NCBI GenBank assembly: GCA_032622095.1
Contig: CP136062.1
Span: 163,366,875 to 163,430,874, forward strand
Source of the DNA: Siphonodentalium dalli
Taxonomy: Eukaryota; Mollusca; Scaphopoda; Gadilida; Siphonodentaliidae
Length of the DNA: 64,000 bases
Direction of reading: 5' to 3'
A model generated the notes under the pieces. It was not told the origin of the DNA. It worked only from the letters and a program-made list of their open reading frames with translations, and ran no database searches. The translations under genes and the position numbers were made by a program. This document shows positions 1-34,800 of the stretch, one piece after another (positions within the stretch are counted from its first letter, which is position 1; each line of letters starts with the position of its first letter).

Positions 1-74
1 TAGGCCTCACCTTCTCTGCAAAGTTTCTCTATTATCGAATTTCTTTACATAGATTAAATTTCTTTTTCAGTTTA

Positions 75-265
75 GTTTCTCTATATCCCCAAATGGCATA
101 ATCGAGGTTCCCAATGGGTGTACATCACAATATTCACCATTTGGGAACTTCAATCTGAGTCTATGTCTCCAGGGTGAATTTGATGATGCTAGCCACCATG
201 CCGGATAGCTTCACTAAATTCACCCTCTGGGGACCTCATTCTGCAAACGACAGACACACTGAAAA
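75..265. mobile_element. Family B MITE, partial copy 1
   Basis: Contains the family B signature: GAGGTTCCCAATGGGTG, then a GGGTGAATTTGATGATGCTAG / CACTAAATTCACCCTCTGGG inverted pair, ending in CATTCTGCAAACGACAGACA. It lies in the MORN1 intron after exon 8. The rest of 270-1150 shows only short direct repeats of GCTTTATTAGGTCAA (about 728-770) and nothing else I can name. Confidence 0.6.
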
Positions 266-1151
266 TGTTTTATAAGGTGTACTCACATTTTTTTTTGTTA
301 TTGTTATTTTAAATTTACAAACAATTGATCATTTTATCTCTTCATTTTTGGGATGTCATAAAATAGGACATTCTGTGATATGTCCTCAAGAAAATTTAAA
401 GAATTATATACATCCCATAAAATACATATTTCAAACTAAATTTATTTACAAATGGCTATAAATCGGGCACCATGATGTGACTCTTAACCCCATCTCAGCA
501 ACATTTTTGGTGATTTTCATATGCATAAAAAAAGGAATACAGTGTGAGCCTTATGCAAATAAACATTTAATTAAAAAATAGTCCTTTTATGAGAAAATGG
601 TTTGGTGTATCCAATTAACTGTACCAAATTAGTTAGAGAACACAGGCACCTGTATTTTATTTATCCACCGCTCACTACCTCCATTGCCTACATAAAGCCT
701 GCCTAATAAACGTTACGTTTATTACGTCAATGTAGCTTTATTAGGTCAACGCAGCTTTATTAGGTTAGTACTACTTTCATGACGTAATTGTATATGCAAA
801 TTGCACAGGTAATTATGGACGTCAACCAACCTACATGACATCATTGTGATTTTGGGATGTTTTTATTGTCCATAATTCACCGCAATTGATATAAAATTCG
901 TAAACGGATATGTGTTTTCGCTCTAAAACATCTATAAATCATTAGTACAAGGCCAGCTTAGACTAAATATAAAAACAACCCAACGAACTATTTCGCTCTA
1001 AGCTGCACTCCGGTTTTTGCACGTCATGCATACTAATTAGTTTGCTTGACCTAATAAATCTAAGGGCGTCATCGAAGTAACGAATGTAAAACTGAGGAAA
1101 ATGACAGATTTACTCCACAAAAGGCAAGTTTTGTGCGATTGATAAATAAAA

Positions 1152-1293
1152 TATGTAGCTAATGTTCTCGCTTAAACTGTTTATGTCCACTCGGGGGATT
1201 TGGCATCTATTGGACTCGGCAGAGCCTCGCCCAATAGATACTCAAATCCCCCTCACAGACATAAACAGTTTAAGCGACGTCACTAGCTACATA
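1152..1293. repeat. Foldback MITE of 142 bp
   Basis: An imperfect hairpin. The outer TATGTAGCTA pairs with TAGCTACATA, and TTAAACTGTTTATGTC pairs with GACATAAACAGTTTAA; the inner part (GGGGGATT...AATCCCCC, CTATTGG...CCAATAG) pairs as well. No ORF. A non-autonomous TIR element is likely. Confidence 0.7.
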
Positions 1294-1345
1294 TTCTATA
1301 TTTATTTGGTCTAATAATTATAATAAAGGTTCAAACACTATTTAC

Positions 1346-22191
<20,846 letters not shown>

Positions 22192-22583
22192 GTTGTTTAC
22201 AATTAGCAACCCTTAGCGATTAAAATCGTGATTCATCGGCATTTTCCGTAAATGTACGAAATTGTAACCTGTTACCCGTTTCCTTTTTCAATGCTGCTGG
22301 TCCCGGATTACTTTTGTTAATAGTTTTATTAAAATCTTTTCCAGCTGAAAAATGACCTTTTTGTGATAAGCCGATTATGATACACATAAACACATTAAAT
22401 ATTGGAGTAATTGTTTAGCTATTTTGTAATAAATGTATGTAATGTTTTGGGTACGGTATGATAAACGCAGGTACGAAAAGTTATGTTTACTTATTCGTTT
22501 CCTGATTGGATATCATGCTATCCGCGAAGTTTACCATATTTTGACAATTTAACGGATGAATTGTCATTATAATTAACATTTTC
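22192..22583. promoter_or_regulatory. Putative bidirectional promoter of MORN1 and RPUSD2
   Basis: These 392 bp separate the MORN1 start codon (minus strand) from the RPUSD2 start codon (plus strand), with in-frame stops upstream of both ATGs. There is no clear TATA box at a fixed distance and no obvious CpG island by eye. It is the only part of the 22-kb neighbourhood without a recognisable repeat, which suits a selected regulatory stretch. Transcription starts cannot be placed from sequence alone. Confidence 0.6.
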
Positions 22584-22802
22584 ATGGAAAAAATTGGTAG
22601 ACAGTTTTTCCGATTCTTTTTGTCAACAGAATTTAGCGATAAATTGGTTACCTTTCCTATATTCGATAGGCTATACTTTGCAGTTACACGCCGCATTACC
22701 AGTTTTGATCAAATGTCTTCTACGTCCGCAGATATTGAAGGACTTGTTGGAAGTCAGTCAGACATAAATGATCAGGGATTGTCTAAAAGGGCTTTGAAAA
22801 GG
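22584..22802 (+). CDS. RPUSD2: RPUSD2 exon 1 (start codon)
   Basis: 73 codons from the first ATG after an in-frame TGA, with donor AGG|GTATTG at phase 0. A second in-frame ATG is at 22713. The first ~40 residues are rich in Phe, Arg and Lys with few acids, like a mitochondrial presequence. The rest (GLSKRALKR) runs into the basic start of exon 2. It was chosen by phase, position and context, not by homology. Confidence 0.62.
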
Positions 22803-25800
22803 GTATTGTTATGTCTAAATTTGGTGTTTTGTTTTGACTGTAACGAGTGTCAGTGACTCAGTCAGGTCGGGCACAGGTGCCAAATGAGCTAGCCCGTTGG
22901 ACAAAACAAGTGTCCATTCGGCCGCGGTGTCAGAGTTTGTAACTGCAGTTGAGCACCGCGGCCGAATGGCAAGTACACCGTGGCCCAACAGCAAGTACAC
23001 TGCGGCCGAAAGGCAACTACACCGCAGCCGAACGGCATGTACACCGTGGTTACATTTCTGGTTTGCATCGTCTTTTTTCAGTTTAATGAACGTACACCGC
23101 GGCAATTACACCATGGCCGAACGGCAAGTACACCGCGGCCCAATTGTAGTTAGCCGGTGGAGCCGCGGTGTAGTTGCATTTCAGCCACGGTGGCAACGCT
23201 AACTGCACCGCGGTTAGGTGGACACTTGTTTTGTCAAGCAGGGTAAATAGCTCATTTGAGCTAACATAGCCAAATCGAGCTAAATTTTTAATGTGATTTT
23301 AGTTCATTTCCTCAGTTCAACACATGCATTAAGTTATCGCATTGCGAATTTACATTCACATCAAGCTTCACAGAAACCCCTTCCGTACAAGTAATTAAAA
23401 CAGCCAGGCCTTCGATTCTGTAAAATGCAGGAGTGTGGTTGGTCACTCGCCTAACCTGAAACCCAGGCGTGTGATTTTGGTGGATATTTCGGGGGTATAA
23501 AATGACAAACGAAGACTCAAAATTAAATCAATTTTATCACCATTGTGATTCATCTTGTACACATGTATTCTCCACATTGAAGTAATTAAAACTCCATTCT
23601 CGAATTGCGTCGTAATGCTTCCGTTGGATGTAAGTTGTTATGAAATGCGGTCAGAGACCATGTAACCACGTGAGAGTTTCCTGTTGTGTGAACTCTATCG
23701 ATATTTTTAAAAATAATGTTTGATTGCCCCGAACTCAAGTTTCAATTTCTATTCATCTTCACCACGGCGGCTTCATTTAGAACGCAACACAATCATGGTA
23801 CAAAAATTACGTTGCATTGGTGATGGGGTGCACGGTGGGATTAATTTAAATATATCATGTTGGTAACAATATCTAGCCGAGAATTACTCAGACCTACATA
23901 CGAATGCGACGACATCGCTAAACGCACCTGACTATAATAATGTTCTAGCGCATGCGCAAAACTTAAAACAATTACTTCCGTCGTATACGGCATGTCTGTC
24001 AGTCTTCTCCAGCAAACAAGGTTGATCGTTATTATAAACCCTTTTTCAATCGTGCGCCGAATATCGCCGAGGAGTGTGATTAATTACTCGCCAAGATTTA
24101 ATTTCAGGCGTGCTATGGTGCGCGATCGCACGCCTCATAATCGAAGGCCTGAAACAGCAGTGGCGCGATCAAAGGCAATTTGATTAACACTTTTAGGAGA
24201 ATGATTAAACTTCTTTTTGAACTTACGAATTGTGTTTACAAAACTGCCGCTTCTGCATATTAATTTACCTGAAATATATTTCTGAAGGTTAAGGACACAA
24301 GTGACAAGGTTACAATGTCTTGTTTGACTGGATAAACTATTGGCATCAATTTACGAGAAATCGTTTGCCGAAGGTATACTGATCTGCCATTAAGAGAAGA
24401 AGAAATATGGAAGCGCGAGTGGTCAGTACATTCATATTTTTAAAATAATTTTACGCATTGTTTACTGTGTCTTCTATTGTGTCGATGTGGTAAAAGCGCG
24501 TGGCTTTCCGTATCTTCCAACCAGTGAAAATTCCAATTAAAATCATGCTTATAAACACATAGATTGAGCCTGTTTTGAGCAGCCAATCACTGAATCAGAA
24601 CGTTTGTTTCATTTTATCTTAGGATAAGCTTAGAGATAGCGGAGCGAATCTGACACGATTTGCCGACTGACAAGTCAATTTAAAACAATTTTTCTCTCAC
24701 GAATTTTAATGAAAACATGGATAAATCCTTAAGCAAATGTCAAATAAAAGATATCAAGACTGTTGTGAGTAGATGAGCACAAGATCTATTTGTGAAGCTC
24801 AATAATTTGATGCACGCGTTGAACTGAGGAAATGGACTTAATCACATTAAAAATTTAGCTCGGTTTAGCTACGTGAGCTCAAATGAGCTATTTAGCTCAT
24901 TTGGCACCTGTGCCCGACCTGTCAGTCACAACTTCAACAAGTGCCAAATTAGTATATACATGTATATAGAGGATCTCCAATAAGTTATTTTGGGATATAA
25001 GATGTTATGAAACGAGTTTGATAAATTCGATTCACAATGAGTCGTAGACAAGTTGTGAATCAAATTTATCAAACTCGTTTTATAAAATCTTATATCCCAC
25101 ATTAACGAGTTGAAGATCTTGTATTAGTAACCGGAGGCCAAAATTGTTACTGTTATGTTATCCATAATAGTGTATGTCATTTTAAAGGTACTCTCATTCT
25201 GAATCCAAAACATTAATTCTTTTTAAATGACATTGAGTAAAAAACAAGTTATGAGCGATTGAATTTTTTGAATTTCCCATATTTTCTGGAGTTTGAAATT
25301 TTGGCCTCCAGTCACTACGCCTATGACGTTATGTTATTTCGACGTAAACGCATAGCGTTTTGTGTACAAATACCACAAAATATCACCATGTGCTTTCTAG
25401 GAAAATGTAAATAACTCAAATTGGGTAGAGTTGGGCCGCAACTTTGCCCATATCACCAGAAAGAAGATCACACAAGCTTTATTTTAAGTGCAAAAATAAA
25501 TGTGTATGTTTGCATAGGATTTTTTTTACAGCTCATTAATTTGATTAAAGTGTAATTTTCATAACAAAACTTGTAAAGCATGTGCTAACATCAGGCGATC
25601 GCTTGCACAAATTATGTAAATTAGGGGGAATTTCTTTGCACAATTGTAGTTATTAATACAACAGGAATACATCATAAAAGTTTATACCCTTATTTCTACT
25701 TTTTATGTCATTTATGAGCCATGTAAGGCTATATGACCTAACGCGAATCGAGAGGTTGTGAGAATCAAGATATCGGTGCCCATAAATTCATAATTGCATA

Positions 25801-28800
25801 AAATGGAGACTGTATCCTGTTTTCAATCGGCTAGAACTCCGTTGAGCCAAACCTAATTTAGATAATTTTTTTACAGCTAAGACAGCTGTATTATGAATTT
25901 TTTGAATCACTAAATAAGTTTTCGTGTCATTGAGTATTTATTGAGATATAAAAAATAAATTCAAGGTGGGATTTACTATAGTCCAGAGTAGGAAACCGGC
26001 TGCGACGTCATGATGTTCCGGTCGCTACTTGTATATCACATGAAAAATAAACTAGAGCTTTATGGATGAGATGCTAATCAGCATCACAACCGTATATGAC
26101 AGTATTGCGAGCTCTGGCATGTGACGATAAAAAAATATAGTCCCCCAATTTGCCTCTTTGTTTTTTTGCCTATTTTCGTTAGTGCAACGAAGTTGGACAA
26201 TAATTATACTTTAATGAACAAAGTTTTTATTTTGCAATGTCTGGTATTGGTGTCAAGCGTGGCTTTTCGATAGAGTATTATTCCGCGCTTTAATTTTGTT
26301 GGCCCGCTGCCAAGTATCCCGGAAAGCACGCGCCTATTCATCACTAGTGAGATATAAGGAAATTTGCAATGGCTTTTTTAATGATGTAAATGGGGTTTCA
26401 TGTGATATATATATAAAATTGGACTAAATTTTTAATGTGACTTACCTTATTTATAGGGACTTGCGAATTTGATTCGATGTCGATGTCAATGTCGGGCACC
26501 CGAGTCGAGATCGACACCGAATCGGTCCGCTGATTCGGATATTTTCGATTCGGTGTTACTTTGGTGTAGTCTCGTTATTTGCGTCTAGATAACATGCCAA
26601 ATGACCTGAAATCACAAAAAATGAAGCACGAGGTTGACAAGTTAGCCAACGTATGTAATATAATGTATGCCATTTAGAATAGACATGCATTATGCAAATT
26701 ATGTGCTTCGATCGCAACCCGTGACGGTGATCATTCGCCGCATATATATGTAATCTGTATCACACTATATAAATTGTCTACATGGTGCGTGATCCTCAAA
26801 TGCGGAACTCAATTGATTACCTTATGTTTAGAACTTCAGATATCCAATTCAGATTATGTGAATAAAATTCAATGTCAGCAGCGGTTATGCACGACAAACT
26901 ATAGATATGAATGAACAGAAACCTTAGAACAATCGGCCTATTACATTCTTAAATTACGTCATTATGTACGACCAGTTATCTGCGACACTGCCAGGAGAAA
27001 TCCTTGAAATTTCCTGCTTTAATTTTCAGTTTCCCTGGAAATCAAGCACGTTGAATCTTGTTGATAACATTTAACACTTGTAATTTTTATGTCATGCATC
27101 CATGAGTCTAATGGACGTGGTTTATATATATCAAAAGTGGCACCGTTAAAGTCATGCATGAGGATGGAAGTTGCACTAAAGCTGATACAAATATATTTAG
27201 CACTAATTTCCATCAAATCCATACACGTTCTTCTCTAATGATACGATGAATTAAATCACGTTTTGGTGTCATTTGGGTCACAGATGGCGAGAAGATATGC
27301 ACTATCATTGATAAGATTGCTATTCGCCGATATCGATCCACCTATAAAGTTCATATATAGTCACCCAAGCCATCTCCATATCATTTTAAGGAGTTTTGTG
27401 CGTTCAAATTTCATAATCTCGACAAATGGTGACCCAACTAAGTCACTTGAACAATTTTATCTTCTCAACTGTCATATTTAGATGGGGATGGCAATCAGGG
27501 CATTCACATAATGAGCTAGCAAAAAGAGATTCATAGAAGAAGCATTAAAAGTATATTTATCATTAGTTGTCCCGCCTGGGTCCCCAAGCACAATAATCAA
27601 TGACACACATGTTCACATTTCCCACCAAAAACTCAATTATATTTTATAACACGTTGGCTAAAACTGTGTTCTATAGCTGCGGTCATCAGTTGTTGGACTA
27701 ATACCTACTATTACATGCTACGCGTTCCGGGTAAAAAAATTCTCTACCATTCGTATTTCGCCACTATAAATATCTCCTGCAGTATGATGTCACTGCGCAC
27801 AAATAGTTTTATGATTGACAGAATATATAATCCTGTCAGTTTCATTTTCACGGACGCTACTTGAAATTCTAAGAAATACGTTATTCAATTCTCCTTGCTA
27901 GGTAATATTGGTCAATGCGTAGATGCTTTTTAGCGTTTAGATTCATTATACCTGTTGGAATCTTATTGTATGTTATAAATTTGTAAACACTATTAAACTC
28001 GTAGCTCGTTCATGTATATAGTCTTCAATCAGACGGCTGTCTTACATGTACGTACGTAATTAAATGACTAACTATTTGGATACCATCAACAGAATTAATG
28101 CACCCACGGAAATGATTGACTTGCATAATACACGATGCTTTGTGGCACACTCAGGTGTAAGGAAATAGCTTCTTTTCCGTGTCAAATAACTAAATTTTCG
28201 CCGAACAGGACGAACCATGGTCGTCCGACGGGACGAACCATGGTCATCCCGTCGCCCCCTGGCGGAAACCCTGGTTACTGATCTAGCAAAGTTCCATACA
28301 CATTATGTATATGTCAAACTTGTGAATGCGATGGCTTTCTGGCTTCAATATTGCCTCTGATACTGTTTCATTATTGTATAACAGAGACGGCCACAAAGAA
28401 TGTGTGCACTTGATTGGTTAGACATGCATTTGATTCATTTAATTGATAATATTTACATTGTTTTCTAATGATCATTTATCGTCGTTATGAAGTGAGCAAA
28501 TTGATATTGGTATGGCCTCTAAGTCATGTATGATCTTCAATGCAATTCGGAATCATTTGTCCGATTCAATTCGAGATTCAATTCGAAATGAAAATGCCCG
28601 ATTTGCAGGGCTCTAATAAATTGTGACACAAATATCAGGAAAACGGTATTAAGACCTTTGTAAGTAGATGAGCAAAACATGTTTTTTGTGAGGCTCATTG
28701 ATAGCTAGGTCCAGTGAAAGTCTAATTTATTTGCGCATTTTAGCAGCTTGTGTTGATATGAGGAAAGTCATTTAAATCACATAAAAAATTTAGCTTGATT

Positions 28801-31800
28801 TGGCTACGGGAGCTATTTAGCTGAATTGGCACCTGTGCCCGACCTGATCACACAGCAAGCAAGATTATTTAAAGATACGGGTGCCGTTTGCAGTGGGTAT
28901 GCTGGTAAAATATTCAACCCTGTCAAAAACCGCCATAAACAGAAAGAATAGTAAAATATAGACATACTTTGTTCTTACAAGGTATACCAATCAGAAATAC
29001 TAGTATGGCACAAACAGTATGTTATTGTCAATTTTATTCTGCAAATTCTGAATATTTCTGCAACGAATGCTGCCCGTTCCTTTAACAATATTTAGGCCTT
29101 GGGTATAATAGAGTAAAGGTCTACTCAAATGGAAATGGGTAGGAAAGTTTGTCAAAATAACAGGATTAAGACAAAGTGTGGACAACAAATAGTCTTGTTC
29201 ACTTCTTGACAGTCAAAACAAAATGCCTATATGGCCATAATTTGATCGCTAAATGATATGATATCATACCGCTAGCATGTGTGAATAAGGCGTCTAGTGC
29301 TATGAACTCTCAATATATTTGTATCTTACTTCTTGCTAATTGGCTATATTCAGAAGACAGCTGGCACGAGATAATTGCTTGGGTTACTCAGAGTAAATAC
29401 ACATTATGTATCAGAAAAGTTAACTCAGTCTGTGTTAAATATACATAATCCTATTTAACACCCCTAAATTACTATTTCTTGACTTTGGGGGTAAACATAT
29501 TTATTTGATCCAAGGAACCCACCACTCAGAGTTATCAGATTTTGTTATTTCTGTTATTTTTCACCACCTGGAATATTTGGCGGCCTGGCAAAAATCTGGA
29601 TGATACGGGGACCATAGAATCAGATTATGTATCTTTAACATACACTCAGATTCATATTTTTGGAATACTATTAGGGCCAACATAGAATGGGGCGGGGAAA
29701 ATGGAACCCACAGAACAGGAAAACTGCTGACAGGGATAAAATGTCCAGACTCGCACACATATTGCCACGCAAGCGAAGTTCCAAAATGAAACAAAATATT
29801 GTTTCAATATCTCATTTCGGCGGTTCTGTCGTTTCAAAACTGTTTCTTCTTAAAGTTACATGTATGTCATCGTTACTTTCTGTTTTCCCCTTCCGGCAGC
29901 ACAAAAAGTGGTTAAAAAGTTGATACAATATACCAAAAATGAGCCTCAGGTGTAAATGTTTTTATTAATAGATAAAGAGGACTGCGGAATGGAAGGAGAA
30001 ACAGAAGGAGAAATATAAAGATATTAGTAAGAATCCAAACCCTGGCTTCAGTGCTGACTTATTTGAAGAATCGGAATATTATATTGAGAATGGTAAGGTA
30101 TATGTACCTTTTATTGCTTATTCGATACTCTTTGGATCATTTGTTAAACATCTACATCAACAGGGTAGTGGAAAGCTCTGATAAGCACAATTATTATCAT
30201 TGGTTTTTACATGAGGTATTTTTTTTAGCAAATACAAGAGTAAAAAAATGTAAAACATAAGTCTTCCAATTTCTGGTATATAGAAAATTAACAATTCTGA
30301 TTTTATATAAAGAATCAGTAAAAAGTCAGTGACTGACACTGCTGTTTTTTTCCAGACTAATAGCGGTATGTGTGAGAGTGATTCATAAATTTTAAATAAT
30401 TTCTCAATAGTCCTTGCCTTATTTATTGTCTTCTGATCTGTTCTCTTAGGAAGCAGATGACCATGTTGACTCAATTGATAAAGTGCATTGGTCATCAATT
30501 CTTCATAAATCATACAGATCTGGTGACAAGCATTGAAATATTTGTGTCTGTCATTTGCAGAATGAGGTCCCCAGAGGGTGAATTTAGTGACGCTACCCCA
30601 CACAGTGGGCTGGCATCACTAAATTCACCCTCTGGGGACCTCATTCTGTTTAGTTAGACCTTATCTTCTGGGAAGTATCTACAGTCTCAAATTAACATTG
30701 TTTTTAGTGACTTTTTCCCTTCTTTCAGTTTCTATATCCCATAATCTGCAGAAGATAAAATGCATAATCAAGGTGACTAATGGGTGAACATTTCACCAAC
30801 TTAACTTGGGAACTTCAATCTGATCCTAGGTCTCCCATATCAGTTGAAGCCTCAGCAGAATGAAGTTCCGAGAGGGTGAATTTGGTGACAATAAATGTAG
30901 CCTGTGTGTGCTGGATAGCGTCTCTAAATTCACCTTCTGGGAACCTCATTCTGCAAATGACAGACAATCTGTTTCAAGCCTTGACTGGTGAAGCTGGTCC
31001 AAATCTTGGATTTCTGTTCCAGACAAAGGGAGATTATCCCGAACTATGCATCTGGGCAGTTTTTTCTTGCTTAGGCCACTATTAAAATATCTTTGTTTGC
31101 AGTCACCCTTACATATATTCTTTGTGGGTAGGTCGGAAGGAATTTTTTGTTCGCCGAAAATTTTGGGGACTATAGAAATCAGCAGTGTCCGTCCGTCGGG
31201 GAGGGAGGGACTTCCGTCCATCCCAGATGGTTTCCAGATGATAACTTTAGTTTTAATTATCTGATTGTTTTCAAATTCCATATGTGGATTACCCACATGG
31301 AAATACAGAATTTGGGTTTGTACCACCCATTGTTTTCCGGAGTTATGATCCTTGTCGACTTAGAATTTGCCGATTATTTTGGTTTCCGGGTGATAACTTT
31401 AGTTTTAGTGTTCTGATTCTTTTCAAATTTTGTATGTGGATGAGCCACATGAAAATTTAAGTCAGGTCCACCCATATTTGCCAGAGTTATGGTCCTTGCC
31501 GACTTAGAATTTGCAGATTATTTTGATTTTCGGGTGATAACTTCAGTTTTAGTTATCTGATTGTTTTCAAATTTGGTATGTGGATTATTCAAATGAAAAT
31601 ACAGGTCAAGTTGAAATTTGGGTTCCGTCCGGTTATTTTTACCGGGGTTTTGGTCCTTGTTGACTTATAATTTTTCAACTTTAAGAGTGTTTTCAGATAT
31701 GGTTATTTGTATGCAGCACAGTTATGAGACAATACACAAGTACATGTTGTATTTTATCCATATAATTTATTTCTACAACACCACCACTCCAAATGACGCC

Positions 31801-34800
31801 ACCGTTTCGGGGGACACTGGCCGAGCGGCCTTTTATTCAAATTGAATCATACGGTACCGGTACATGTATATGAAATCTCAAACCCCAGCTACAATGTTTT
31901 CTATTGTTTTCCCTTAAGCATTATCTAGACAATCCCCCCCCCCACTGATAACAATACCTGGTGATTATCGTAATATTGCCATAGCTGGTGAAAGTGGCAT
32001 TTGCATGTAATCCCAACCAACTAAGCTAGCTTACATGTAGTACCGGAATACCGTAATATCGTGCAACATTTTTAATTCTAGGTTTGAGAAAAGTCTATCC
32101 TTACTACTTCACCTTCCAGTCATATTGTAAAGGGCGGTGGATCGGAAAGACCATATCAGAATTATATCAGAAAGAGTTTGTTATGGACAATGGTGAAATG
32201 CTGGTAAGTGAATTAACCCTTCATGACAGGAGCTGCACTGATGTAGCATTAAAGATCCCGTGCCAGTGCATTCTCTTAAATATGTGAGTCTCCCATTGGG
32301 AGCCTTGCATATATAAGAGAATGAACACACTGGCTTAAAGGATCAAGGTAAATATTGTTAGGCCAATGTATTCTCTTATATATGCGAGGCTCCCTATTGG
32401 AGACTCAAATATATAAGAGAATGCATTGGCACAGGGTTTTTCCAAAATTTCAGGAAGCTCCAGTCATGGAAGTGTTAAATTGTATCAAGAACTTTCTTTT
32501 CAAGCAAATTTATGCTTGTATTGTGTAATTATATTTAAAAATTTCTTTGTTACCATAATTATTTTATACAGATGGGACAAGTGTAAATGGTACTTTTATT
32601 AGCTTGTGCTTTTATAACATATAATAGATGCCTCTCTATTTGGCTGCCTTTAATAATTTTAACATTCACGTGAATTATACAAATAATGAAAGGATTTGAT
32701 CAATTATAGATTATGGGCAGTCACCCATATTTCATCAAGGGAAAACCCAGTATTACCATACTATGTTCTAAAGAATACTATGTTCTAATGAAGTGGTCTT
32801 GTTTCTCAAATTCAGGGGCGTGCCATAAGTGAACGGAAAGCCTTGGTCAATGGAAAAGCGATTTTGCCAGACTATGTTCTAAGGAATGGTGATTTTATTG
32901 AACATACTATACACAGGTTGGTGTTTACATGTACTTGGAATCTGTACTAGAAATGCTCAAGAGCAAGGTTGTCAAAGTACCACTGGTACCAACATTGTCG
33001 GTACAGAGGCAGTACTGGTGTGGTTCGGTACCGGTATCGGTACTCAGGTTTCTGCTACAGGGGCAGCGGGTCACTTTTTGGGTCCCTTTCCCCTCAACCA
33101 AAGTTCAAAAGTTCTGACATATTCTGATTATTCTCCTACCTGAACCACAGATCAGTGCCTGTAAATATGTGTATCTGCCACTAAATAAAACCAACAAGGA
33201 CTAGTAACCAATAATATTATTTGCCTGCTAACACTGATCAGGAAAAGAATACTTTTCGGGGCTACACACATTGACAATTATTTTTGCCTTATTCTGCAAG
33301 CTATCGAAGCAGACGTCGCTAAAAGACAAGTGGTTGATTCTGCCTGGTTACATTGCAATTATGTGCTCAACTAACACACTGTTCTGTCTGGTTCCGATTA
33401 ATAATTATGTAGATGAGATCCAGATGTTAGCCACTGATGGATGATCATGATTACTCCATGGTATAACATGTTGTAATGAATGTAGTGAAGTTGGACGTCA
33501 AAATAAATTGTGAATTTTAACATTGTCCTCTACCGTTGCTGGTGGCAGTACGAAAAATTGTCAGTTCATCTATTTTACACGCGAATTTAACTTGACATAT
33601 TGTCGCACAGTTTATGGTACATATTAATGTTTATATGCAGCGCCAAATGACAACATCCTTACATTAACCCTTTAAATTGTCAAAAATATGATTTCTTGAC
33701 TATCTACATTTACGTATACATGTATTACTGTTGATATTCAGAACTTAAATTATCGACTGACTTACTAAATACTATTACATTTTGTTGATAGACTGAGATT
33801 TTCTCCAGTGGCCACAGGGGTACCATTCCCCCAACCCTAGTGGAAACCCTATGGTACTAGAATGATTCTATTTTCACGCAAAGACATCTCATATATATTT
33901 TGAAGACCTCTGTTTGTATGTTTGTATGTATGTTTGTCATTTATACAAATCTACGATTCTCGACCGATCGGGACGAAACTTGGTACGTGTGTGTAGTTTG
34001 ACCAGGCGGTGGACGTTGTTGTATTGGCGAGCCCATGCGGCGCCCGTGCAGCGCATGCGCAGACGAGATCTCGGAAACGGGTGGAGCTATCGACTTGAAA
34101 TTTGGTATGTGAATGTATCTTGCCCCGGATACGAATTTTATCGGGTTGCCGAGCCCGTGCGACGCCAGCTTCGCGCAGACCAGATCTCGGAAACGGGTAG
34201 AGCTATCGACTTGAAATTTTTATACAAATCTACGATTCTCGACCGATCGGGACGAAACTTGGTACGTGTGTGTAGTTTGACCAGGCGGTCGACGTTGTCG
34301 TATTGGCGAGCCCATGCAGCGCCCGTGCAGCGCATGCGCACAGACGAGATCTCGGAAACGGGTGGAGCTATCGACTTGAAATTTGCTATGTGAATGTATC
34401 TTGCCCCGGATATGAATTTTATCGGGTCGCCGAGCCCGTGCGACGCCAGCTTCGCGCATGCGCAGACCAGATCTCGGAAACGGGTGGAGCTATCGACTTG
34501 AAATTTGGTTTTTGAATAGCCCGGACAACGTCGGGCTCATCGGCTAGTCTAATATATATTTTGGGACTTCTGTCTGTCTGTTTGTCTGTTAGCTATGGCC
34601 GGGAAAACTGTCGGACGGATTGAGCCCAAACTTCCTATCTAAGGGTAAAATCCCAGATGGAATGTCATCGCACCGCTTCTGAGAACGTCAGAGCACTCAT
34701 TCTCCAATCCCCCGCCACCGCAATGGGTAGTTCATGGGTTAATCGCGTGATAGTTAAAGAGCGTTCGTATCTGCAGTGTCGTTGATAAAGAGCGTGTATG

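Noticed and set aside
26455-28613. Possible large TIR element (GGGACTTGCGAATTTGATTC against the inverse of GATTTGCAGGGCTC)
   Set aside because: The end match is short and imperfect, with no target duplication or coding sequence.
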